DNA from: Acidobacteriota bacterium
Lineage (GTDB): Bacteria > Acidobacteriota > Blastocatellia > RBC074
Assembly: GCA_018269055.1 (NCBI GenBank)
Contig: JAFDVI010000024.1
Span: 434,001 to 498,000, forward strand
Direction: 5' to 3'
Length of the DNA: 64,000 bases
Under the pieces are notes generated by a model, which was not told where the DNA came from, searched no databases, and worked only from the letters and a program-made list of their open reading frames with translations. How positions within the stretch are numbered: position 1 is the stretch's first letter; every line of letters begins with the position of its first letter. Below are positions 28,966 through 36,098 of the stretch, piece by piece. The position numbers and the translations under genes are program-made.

Positions 28966-29585
28966 ACCAAACACTTCAGCGGAGCAGCGTTAAAGATGGC
29001 AGCATCCGCTTGATTCATTGCGCGCAATCGCTCGGCCAGTAAAGTGCGCGCCCGGTTCAACCGGGAACTCACCGTACCGACCGCACAATCCAAGGCCAGC
29101 GCCGCTTCGGCATACGAAAGTTCTTGAAAGTCGCATAACACGACGATTTCTCGATAGCGCGCGGGCAACGCCAGAACCGCTTGGCGCAAGGCATCAATCA
29201 TTTCGCCGCGCACAATGTCCGCAAGAGGGTCGTCCGGCGAAGCCAGATTTCGCACAGGAGACGTTTCACCGTCTTCCGCTTCTTCTTCGAGCGAACTGAA
29301 ACCACGATCCCGGCGGCGACCGCGCAACACCTGATTCCGAGCGATCCCGTGCAAAAACGCATGTAGCGGGCCGCGCGTCGAATCGTAACGTTGGCCTCCG
29401 TTCATTAAGGCCAGAAATACTTCCTGCGTCACGTCGTCCGCGACGCTGGCCGAACCGCTCATCAGCAATGCAAACCGGTAAATGCTGCCTTGATGCCGCC
29501 GGTAAAGCGCCGTAAACGCGTCTTCATCCCCGGCCATCATCAGCCGCAGCAAGTCTTGATCGCTGGGTGTCGTTGCGCTGCTCAT
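28962..29585 (-). CDS. ECF RNA polymerase sigma factor
   Basis: A 207-residue sigma-70 family group 4 (ECF) protein. Region 2 contains DAFTALYRRHQGSIYRFAL and DVTQEVFLAL; region 4 contains LPARYREIVVLCDFQELSYAEAA and GTVSSRLNRARTLLAERL. The MSSATTP start at 29585 is preferred to longer in-frame starts because homologous sequence begins there. It is coupled to the anti-sigma gene. It lies 126 bp downstream of kdpE, placing it between the Kdp two-component genes and the Kdp pump. The target promoters are unknown. Confidence 0.88.
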   Translation of the reverse strand: MSSATTPSDQDLLRLMMAGDEDAFTALYRRHQGSIYRFALLMSGSASVADDVTQEVFLALMNGGQRYDSTRGPLHAFLHGIARNQVLRGRRRDRGFSSLEEEAEDGETSPVRNLASPDDPLADIVRGEMIDALRQAVLALPARYREIVVLCDFQELSYAEAALALDCAVGTVSSRLNRARTLLAERLRAMNQADAAIFNAAPLKCLV

Positions 29586-29711
29586 CGTTTCTGTAGCGTC
29601 CGCCGGTCGGCTGACATGAGGTATTCGCACGGCACGCTCAAAAACTTCCAAATTTTGCGGGAAAAAAGTTGATTGCAAATAACACCTCGGAATCGAGGGA
29701 ATTTCCAAAGT

Positions 29712-30407
29712 TTAGGAATCCGGAGAAAACCTGTACCCAATCCAGGGTTCGGTCAGAATATAGCGGGGGTTGCTCGGATCCGGCTCGATTTTTTTGCGAA
29801 GCTGGCCGATGAAAACGCGCAGGTATTCGGTTTGTTCTGTGTAATCGCCGCCCCAAATGGCCCCCAGCAAAACGCGATGCGTCAGGACTTTTCCGGCGTG
29901 CCGAATCAGGTACAGCAGCAGTTCGTATTCCTTGGGCGTCAGATGAACGCTGCTTCCTCGCACCGCGACGCTTCTGGCTTCCAAATCCACGTGAAAATCG
30001 CCCAGATCAATTTCCGTCAGTTCGCGCGAAGCCGTGGATGAGGTGCGTCGCAGCGCGGCTCGAATCCGCGCCAGAAGTTCATCTATTCCGAAAGGTTTGG
30101 TGATGTAATCGTCTGCGCCGGAATCCAACGCTTCGACTTTGGTTCGTTCCTCTCCTTTAACCGAAAGCACTATGATCGGCACCTGAGACAATTTGCGCAG
30201 TCGGCGGCAAAGTTCCAGCCCTGCCATTTGCGGCATGGAAAGGTCCGTGATGACCAGATCGGCGGGCCATTGTGCAAACACGCTCAACGCTTCTTCGCCG
30301 TTGCTGGCGGTTTGGACTTCATAACCGCGCGCGGACAGGCCGCGTCGCAATACGCGCAAAATCTGCGGTTCATCATCCACGACCAGAATGCGTGGCGGCT
30401 CAGTCAT
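29712..30407 (-). CDS. kdpE: KdpE-type response regulator
   Basis: A 231-residue OmpR/KdpE-family DNA-binding regulator. The receiver has VVDDEP (acidic pocket, D11-D12), phospho-acceptor D55 in VITDLSMP and the conserved Lys in YITKPFG. The winged-helix output domain carries VHLTPKEYELLLYL and the ending RYILTEPWIGYRF, which is KdpE-like. The start overlaps the kinase stop by eight bases. Its likely target is the kdp operon promoter about 5 kb further along the same strand. Confidence 0.93.
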   Translation of the reverse strand: MTEPPRILVVDDEPQILRVLRRGLSARGYEVQTASNGEEALSVFAQWPADLVITDLSMPQMAGLELCRRLRKLSQVPIIVLSVKGEERTKVEALDSGADDYITKPFGIDELLARIRAALRRTSSTASRELTEIDLGDFHVDLEARSVAVRGSSVHLTPKEYELLLYLIRHAGKVLTHRVLLGAIWGGDYTEQTEYLRVFIGQLRKKIEPDPSNPRYILTEPWIGYRFSPDS

Positions 30408-31581
30408 TTTCGTGATCTCCCTCCGAATCGTCTTCGTCGCCGATAGGAATCAGCATGCTCACGCGGACCCCGCAATCTTTCGCTCCGCTTTCAATCCAGA
30501 TGTGTCCGCCGTGCGCTTCAACGATTCCACGAGCGATGGCCAGGCCCATTCCTAAGCCGCTGGGCTGATTTCCATCGGTGGTGACGCGAAAGAATTTGTC
30601 GAAGATTCGCAGGCGCAATTCCGCCGGAACCCCGCGCCCCTGATCTTCGACGGAAATGGAAATCATTTCGTTTTCGGCTCGATGAGCATTGATTTTGATG
30701 GTTGAACCGACGGGAGAATACTTCGCGGAATTGTCAATCAGCGAATACAAGACCTCTGCCAACAGGGTTGCATCCACTCTGACCGACGGCAATTCGGTTT
30801 CAACGGAAACTTCGACTCGATGTTTGGCGGTTAATCCTGCCGCGCGTTCTCTGGCGGTGGCGATGATTTCTTCCACTGAACCCCAACGACGGCGCAATTG
30901 CAATTCACCCGCTTCCAGTTTGGCCAATTCCACCATGTGTTCGACAAAGCGATTCAACCGATCCGCTTCTTCGTTGATGATTTCCAGCAGTTCAAACCGG
31001 CTTTCGGTATCCAGCTTGACGGGATCCTCGCTGCTTTCTTCAGCGATCAAAGTTGTTACCGATGCTTTGATGGAAGTCAGGGGCGTACGCAAATCGTGCG
31101 TGACCGCGTCCAGCAACGCCGATTTCAATTGTTCGCTTTGACGAAAGATTTCCACCTGTTTGGCCTGTTCGGCGGCGGCCTGATATTCACGATAGAGCCG
31201 CTCGATTTCCACTTTGCCCGCTTCGGCTTCTTCGGCGCGGCGTTTGGCGCGGGCGGAAAGCTGGCCTGCGGTAACGGCTGTAATCAAAAACGCCGCCAGG
31301 GCTGTCCAGTTTTGCGGCGCTGCAATAACGAAGGTGTGAACCGGCGGCAGGAAGAAGAAGTTGAAGCAAGTTCCGCCCAGAATCGCCGCCAGCGCCGCCG
31401 GGCGGCTGCCCCAGCCGGTTGCGGCGAACAACACCACCAGCAACAACGCCAATGCCACCGTTGTCGAACTCAGCCGGTCGTGAAACGGAGCCATTGCCGC
31501 CGTCGCAACCGCAATGCCTGCGACCGCAAACAAGTAACCGTTGCTGGTGCGAAGAAAAAGTTTGTTCCAGCCGTTGTCCAT
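30400..31581 (-). CDS. KdpD C-terminal half: DUF4118 sensor histidine kinase
   Basis: A 393-residue membrane kinase corresponding to the second half of KdpD. The DUF4118 four-helix membrane domain (about residues 12-108) contains AAILGGTCFNFFFLPPVHTF. There is no GAF domain; a coiled linker leads directly to the H box VTHDLRTPLTSI with H162. The ATPase domain has IDNSAKYSP (N box), VEDQGRGVP (G1) and GLGMGLAIARGIVEAHGG (G2), so autophosphorylation looks intact. The KdpD/USP sensory half is a separate gene at 19407-20585. It overlaps kdpE by eight bases. Confidence 0.92.
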   Translation of the reverse strand: MDNGWNKLFLRTSNGYLFAVAGIAVATAAMAPFHDRLSSTTVALALLLVVLFAATGWGSRPAALAAILGGTCFNFFFLPPVHTFVIAAPQNWTALAAFLITAVTAGQLSARAKRRAEEAEAGKVEIERLYREYQAAAEQAKQVEIFRQSEQLKSALLDAVTHDLRTPLTSIKASVTTLIAEESSEDPVKLDTESRFELLEIINEEADRLNRFVEHMVELAKLEAGELQLRRRWGSVEEIIATARERAAGLTAKHRVEVSVETELPSVRVDATLLAEVLYSLIDNSAKYSPVGSTIKINAHRAENEMISISVEDQGRGVPAELRLRIFDKFFRVTTDGNQPSGLGMGLAIARGIVEAHGGHIWIESGAKDCGVRVSMLIPIGDEDDSEGDHEND

Positions 31582-31709
31582 GATTTCGCCGCTTTCCCCG
31601 GCGGGTTGTAACGCGGCGCGGGCTGGAATGGCAAGATCGCACCCTTCAATCGGGAAAGACGTGAAGTTCTAAATCGGTTTTCGGTTGGATGTCTGGGAAT
31701 TCAAGAACT

Positions 31710-31805
31710 CAACACAAAGGATCGAAGGAACAAAGGGTCAAAGGGACTTTTCACTGCTTGTTGGAATCCTTCTTTGATCCTTTGACTCTTGGTTCCTTTG
31801 TGTTG
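31710..31805. repeat. Long imperfect intergenic palindrome
   Basis: CAACACAAAGGA (31710-31721) is complementary to TCCTTTGTGTTG (31794-31805), and the inner sequence continues with degenerate AAGGAAC/AAAGG words against CCTTT/GGTTCC words. It fills much of the gap between the QueA-like gene and the KdpD-type kinase. It has no coding potential. Confidence 0.75.
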
Positions 31806-31826
31806 ATCCGTATATCAAGCTGAAAT

Positions 31827-32849
31827 CTAACCTAACTGTGGGTTTTCAGAGTCGGTCAGAATCAGACAGGCGTCGCCGAACTCGTGCGTCAGGTAATTGT
31901 ACGCTTCCAAATGCTGGCTGATGTTGTCGAGCAAACGTTCAGGCAAAAAGGCTCTGAGCAATTGGTAATGGCTTTCGGTCACGTCGTGCGTGCCGGTCAG
32001 CAATCCATCCACAAATTGAAGCTGATGCGCCGGGCCGATTTTCAATGTCGTGACACCGCTCAATCCCAGCGAGGCGCTTTCCAGCGCGCGAACCACCGAA
32101 GTGCCGACCGCAATAACGCGTCCGCCAGTGGCTCTGGTTTTCAGCACGGCGGCCATCGTTGCCGCAGGAATTTCAAATCGTTCGGCCAGCGGCAACGCTC
32201 GGTCAATTTGCTCGTCGCCGGTTGCGGACAATCCAGCGCCGTGTGTCAGCGTGGCGGTTTGAATTCCTTTTTCCTGCAGTTTCAGCAGCAACTGCCAATC
32301 CAGCGCGTGTCCCGCGCTGGGCATTTCCACGGCCCAAGGCCGGCTGCCATACACGTTTTGCACCGACCACAGGTTGAGTTCCTCGATCATATACGAATAC
32401 TGAATCGGCTTGCCGTGCCGGTAAATTCCCTGCCAAAGGTCTTCGCCCGACCGGTTGAATTCCAGGTCGAGTAGCCGACTGGAAAGGTCGCTTTCCTTCA
32501 GAACAATGGCGCTGAAATCATTGGCAAAGGCAATCTCTTCGCCCGTTTTGACGCGCGGTGGCGCCGTGCGATGTTCCGTCGGTGTGCGCCAATCGCCCGC
32601 GCCAAAAACGACGGCTTGCCAGCTTCGGTCGTTGAGTTGCGAAGCCAGACGGATTTCCACCGGATGGTCGCGCTCATCGCGCCCGTGCAACGAAGCAGGC
32701 AACGTCGCCGCATCATTCACCACCAGCAAATCGCCTGCACGCAGATGATCAGGTAATCGCTCTATCAATCCGTCGCGCAATTCACCAGCTTCGACAACCA
32801 GCAATTTGATCTGTTTCTTTTCAGTTCTGGGAGCTTGTGCCGCTTTCAT
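31827..32849 (-). CDS. Divergent QueA-like SAM:tRNA ribosyltransferase-isomerase family protein
   Basis: A 340-residue member of the QueA family, whose classic members transfer ribose from SAM to preQ1-tRNA to make epoxyqueuosine. LRAGDLLVVNDAATLPASL matches the family's DLLVFNDTRVIPARL block, and the late EFGDACLIL is also QueA-like. The classic APTAGLHF region reads EMPSAGHALDWQ and GTF is changed to GLS, so substrate use may differ. ATG at 32849 has AAGGAGAG upstream and overlaps the SDR gene by 29 bp. No other queuosine gene is near. Confidence 0.8.
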   Translation of the reverse strand: MKAAQAPRTEKKQIKLLVVEAGELRDGLIERLPDHLRAGDLLVVNDAATLPASLHGRDERDHPVEIRLASQLNDRSWQAVVFGAGDWRTPTEHRTAPPRVKTGEEIAFANDFSAIVLKESDLSSRLLDLEFNRSGEDLWQGIYRHGKPIQYSYMIEELNLWSVQNVYGSRPWAVEMPSAGHALDWQLLLKLQEKGIQTATLTHGAGLSATGDEQIDRALPLAERFEIPAATMAAVLKTRATGGRVIAVGTSVVRALESASLGLSGVTTLKIGPAHQLQFVDGLLTGTHDVTESHYQLLRAFLPERLLDNISQHLEAYNYLTHEFGDACLILTDSENPQLG

Positions 32850-33582
32850 AAACTCTCCTTTCCAACCAATTGTTTGCAATGAGCCTCGACCCGTTTTCAA
32901 CTTCGTCGGCGCGTTCAATCATCAACACGATCTGTTCGGCGACGGCGTCCGGCGATTGCAAACTTGCAGGATCGGCCTCCGGCATCGCGTCGGCGTGCAT
33001 GCGCGTGTCCATTTCGCCGGGATCAACGCTCAGAAAGTGGACACCCGCACCACCCAATTCCGCCGCCGCAATCCGCGTCAAATGATCCAGCGCCGCCTTG
33101 GAAGCGCTGTACACACCCCAAGTCGGATACGCTTCAACCGCCGCATCCGAAGAAATGTTGATGACCAATCCCGCTTGCCGCAGAATCATTGGCCCGGCGA
33201 CGGCTTTGATCAGTCGAAACGGGCCGATGGTGTTGATCTGCAACGCGCGCTCGAAATCTTCGCAATCTGTATCGGGAATCAGCCGCAAGGGCACAGGTCC
33301 CAATGTGCTGGCGTTATTGATCAAAATATCCACCGGCCCAGCCAGCGCCGCCGCCTGACCGACAATCGGGTAAATGCTTTCCTTGTCGCCCACGTCAGCG
33401 ACGATGCCAAAAGCCGTTCCACCATTCCATTTGATTTCGCCGACGACTTCATCCAGTTCGGCTTTGTTCCGTGCAACCAGGGCAATGCGCGCGCCTTTTG
33501 CCGCCAGCTTCAGCGCCAACGCTTTGCCAAGCCCGCGGCTTCCGCCGGTAATCAACACAGACTTTCCATTCAATTCAGACAT
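32821..33582 (-). CDS. Short-chain dehydrogenase/reductase
   Basis: A 253-residue classical SDR. The NAD(P)-binding motif is TGGSRGLGKA and NNAS is present. The catalytic Ser lies in VINISSDAA and the YxxxK pair in YSASKAAL. The basic residue after GGSR and the ARNK segment suggest NADP(H). The substrate cannot be told. It runs into the QueA-like gene by 29 bp, so they form one operon, divergent from the XRE-cupin regulator. Confidence 0.88.
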   Translation of the reverse strand: MSELNGKSVLITGGSRGLGKALALKLAAKGARIALVARNKAELDEVVGEIKWNGGTAFGIVADVGDKESIYPIVGQAAALAGPVDILINNASTLGPVPLRLIPDTDCEDFERALQINTIGPFRLIKAVAGPMILRQAGLVINISSDAAVEAYPTWGVYSASKAALDHLTRIAAAELGGAGVHFLSVDPGEMDTRMHADAMPEADPASLQSPDAVAEQIVLMIERADEVENGSRLIANNWLERRVYESGTSSQN

Positions 33583-33600
33583 CTCAACTTCCTCCCATCA

Positions 33601-33675
33601 GGCAGATTTCCCACGCTGCCTCGGTCATACGAATAACGTTCATTACAAACACCGAGCAGGTTGGAAAACCTGCTC
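33601..33675. repeat. Pair of short palindromes between divergent genes
   Basis: GGCAGATTTCCCACGCTGCC (33601-33620) is an imperfect stem-loop. GAGCAGGTT-GGAA-AACCTGCTC (33654-33675) is a perfect nine-bp stem with a GGAA loop. Their cores match the elements at 26342-26410. They occupy the promoter gap between the SDR and the regulator gene. Confidence 0.75.
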
Positions 33676-33757
33676 GACACTGCGAGGGATCATACGCGCG
33701 GCTGGCTGATATGCCGACGAAATTGACAATATATTATCGGAATGCTAATTGGCTGGT

Positions 33758-34318
33758 ATGGAAGACAAGCTGGCGGGATACATCGCGCAAAACATCAAAC
33801 AGTTGCGTCAGAGCCGCAACCTGTCACAGGAACAATTGTCGCGGCTTTCGGGAGTCCCACGGCCTACGTGGTCGAACCTGGAATCAGGCACGGCAAACCC
33901 GACGGTATCCGTGCTGGCCAAAGTCGCCGCCGCACTCCAGGTTCCCGTCGAAGAATTGATCAGCCCGCCAAAGGCGCAAGCGAAACTGTATCCGGCGGAC
34001 ACTATTCCCAAACAACGCCGAGGCGGCGTGTTGATTCGCAAACTGCTGCCGGATTATTTGCAGGGGATGGAGCTGGATCGGATGGAATTGCCGCCGGGCG
34101 CGCAAATGACCGGCGTTCCACATCGGATGGGGACGCGGGAATATCTGGCCTGCGAATCCGGCCACGTGGAACTGGTCGTTTCCGGCGAAAAGTATTCGCT
34201 GTCTCCCGGCGATGTCGTGGTCTTTCGCGGCGATCAAAAACATTCGTATGCGAATCGCGCCGCGGATGTCGCCGTGGCTTATAGCGCGATTGTTTTAGGG
34301 CCTGGAAGGATCAGCTAA
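33758..34318 (+). CDS. XRE-family regulator with C-terminal cupin
   Basis: A 186-residue transcription factor. The N-terminal helix-turn-helix (about residues 8-62) contains NLSQEQLSRLSGVPRPTWSNLE. The C-terminal cupin (about 95-180) contains HRMGTREYLACESGHVELVV and LSPGDVVVFRGDQKHSYAN, and probably senses a small ligand. Such proteins commonly regulate neighbouring metabolic genes; the divergent SDR-QueA-like pair is the obvious candidate. ATG at 33758 is preferred over a TTG three codons earlier. Confidence 0.88.
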   Translation: MEDKLAGYIAQNIKQLRQSRNLSQEQLSRLSGVPRPTWSNLESGTANPTVSVLAKVAAALQVPVEELISPPKAQAKLYPADTIPKQRRGGVLIRKLLPDYLQGMELDRMELPPGAQMTGVPHRMGTREYLACESGHVELVVSGEKYSLSPGDVVVFRGDQKHSYANRAADVAVAYSAIVLGPGRIS

Positions 34319-34424
34319 ACTTTGCGTGCCGAATTTCTTAGCGTCTGTTGTCTTACAGACTTCGGCAAAGAGGCAGCATAATTTGCTGGTGATGGTTCAC
34401 TGGGAATTAAACAGGAGTTCAACT

Positions 34425-35285
34425 ATGAGAATTGCTATTGCTGTCGTTTTGTCGTTGATCGTTGTTTTCTTGGTCGGCGTGAAATTTTTTCGGACTTCAA
34501 TCAACTGGTCGTCGGCGTCTTCGGTGGCAAGGGCGGAAGCCGATATTGCAGACGTGACGCCGAATCCCAACGATGGCAAACGCGCGCCGGTGATTGTCGA
34601 GTTGTTCACTTCCGAAGGCTGTTCCAGTTGTCCGCCTGCCGATAAGGTATTGGCGGAACTGGAAAGCGCGCAGCCGGTTGCCGGAGCGGAAATCATCGCG
34701 ATGAGCGAGCACGTGGATTACTGGAATTACATCGGCTGGTCAGACCCATTTTCGTCCGAAGCCTTCAGCGCGCGCCAGCAAGCCTATGCGCCGGTGTTTC
34801 GCAACGACGGCGTATACACGCCGCAAATGGTGGTGGATGGGCAAGCGGAATTTGTCGGCAGCAACACCGACAAAGCGAAAACCGCGATTGCGCGCGCGGC
34901 CAAATTGCCAAAAGGCCTCGTCAGCATTCAGCCAGAACGGGGCGCGCAAACGCTCAAGTTGAAAATCAACGTAGCCAAATTGCCCGCCGTCAGTGGCAGT
35001 GATTTTGCCGACGTGCTGCTGGCCATCACGGAAACCAATTTGTCATCCCAGGTCGTTCGCGGAGAAAATTCGGGGCGGCGATTGGTGCATACCGCAGTCG
35101 TGCGTGAAATGCGCTCGCTGGGGCGAATGGACAATCCGAATGGCGCGTTTGAAACGACTACAACGGCAATGTTGAAACGCGACTGGAAACTCAGTGATGT
35201 TCGGGTTGTTGTGTTCGTTCAGGAACACACAAACAAACGCATTCTGGCGGCAGGTTCCACGGGGCTGTCAGCGAAGCAGATGTAA
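34425..35285 (+). CDS. Exported DUF1223 thioredoxin-fold protein
   Basis: A 286-residue protein of the DUF1223 family. An N-terminal membrane anchor or signal (about residues 3-22) precedes IVELFTSEGCSSCPPADKVL, a CxxC motif in a thioredoxin-like fold. Further conserved blocks are SEHVDYWNYIGWSDPFSS and YTPQMVVDGQAEFVGS. It is predicted periplasmic or membrane-attached with redox or metal-binding potential; its function is not established. CAGGAG seven bases before the ATG sets the start. Confidence 0.88.
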   Translation: MRIAIAVVLSLIVVFLVGVKFFRTSINWSSASSVARAEADIADVTPNPNDGKRAPVIVELFTSEGCSSCPPADKVLAELESAQPVAGAEIIAMSEHVDYWNYIGWSDPFSSEAFSARQQAYAPVFRNDGVYTPQMVVDGQAEFVGSNTDKAKTAIARAAKLPKGLVSIQPERGAQTLKLKINVAKLPAVSGSDFADVLLAITETNLSSQVVRGENSGRRLVHTAVVREMRSLGRMDNPNGAFETTTTAMLKRDWKLSDVRVVVFVQEHTNKRILAAGSTGLSAKQM

Positions 35286-35348
35286 ATCGCACATCCCGAA
35301 GGGGAAGACGGTTTCAGTCCCCCACCGTTTGCCGAAACGGAACTTCAC

Positions 35349-36098
35349 GTGGCTTCAATCAAAGACAAAAAATTTTTGTGGATTCTTGCGCTGGTGATCC
35401 TTGTGCTCATTGGATTGCGGTTTTTGCCGGTCAACGAATGGTTGCATCAAGCGCAACACTGGATCGAAGGTCTTGGAACATTTGCGCCAGTTGCGTATGT
35501 GTTGCTGTACGTAGTGACGGCGTTATTTTTAATTCCCGGCAGTCTGTTGACGATTGGCGCAGCGGGCATTTTCAGTTTTTGGAAGGCGTTTGCAGTGGTT
35601 GTGATTGGCGCGAATCTGGCTGCGCTTGCTGCGTTCTGGTTGTCGCGAACGTATTTGCGCGACCGAGTTGTCCGGTGGGCGGAGGGCAATCCGAAATTCG
35701 CGGCGCTGGATGGCGCCATTGGCCGCGAAGGATTCAAGACGGTTTTTCTGGTCCGGCTCAGCCCGGTGTTTCCGTTTACGCTGTTGAATTACTTGCTGGG
35801 ACTGACGACGGTGCGGACAAGTTCTTACGTGTTGGCGAATCTGATCGGAATGCTGCCGGGAACGTTTCTGTATGTTTACATTGGCGCGACGGCGCGCGAT
35901 GCGTTGAGCGCAAGTTCAGGCGGCGTGGGCGCGTGGCAGCTTGTGTTGCGAATTGTCGGGTTACTGGCAACTGTTGCCGTTGTCGTGTTGGTGACACGAA
36001 GCGCCAAAAAAGCCCTGGCACAAGCTGAGCAGGAAAGCGTCGAAGTCTTACCGGAACATAAAACCTTTCGACAGGATTTACGGGATTCAACAAGATGA
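35349..36098 (+). CDS. VTT-domain (TVP38/TMEM64, DedA-like) membrane protein
   Basis: A 249-residue integral membrane protein of the SNARE-associated/VTT family. The conserved core includes FLIPGSLLTIGAAGIFSFW, the re-entrant-type FLVRLSPVFPFTLLNYLLG and IGMLPGTFLYVYIG. Family members are linked to lipid or membrane homeostasis. The start is GTG at 35349. Its stop makes an ATGA overlap with the following flavin disulfide reductase, so the two proteins are probably produced and used together. Confidence 0.88.
   Translation: MASIKDKKFLWILALVILVLIGLRFLPVNEWLHQAQHWIEGLGTFAPVAYVLLYVVTALFLIPGSLLTIGAAGIFSFWKAFAVVVIGANLAALAAFWLSRTYLRDRVVRWAEGNPKFAALDGAIGREGFKTVFLVRLSPVFPFTLLNYLLGLTTVRTSSYVLANLIGMLPGTFLYVYIGATARDALSASSGGVGAWQLVLRIVGLLATVAVVVLVTRSAKKALAQAEQESVEVLPEHKTFRQDLRDSTR

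Noticed and set aside
29985-30000. parS-like CACGTG site within kdpE
   Set aside because: Only the CACGTG core and a few flanking bases match. It lies in coding sequence away from parAB, unlike the two near-perfect sites at 8059-8110.
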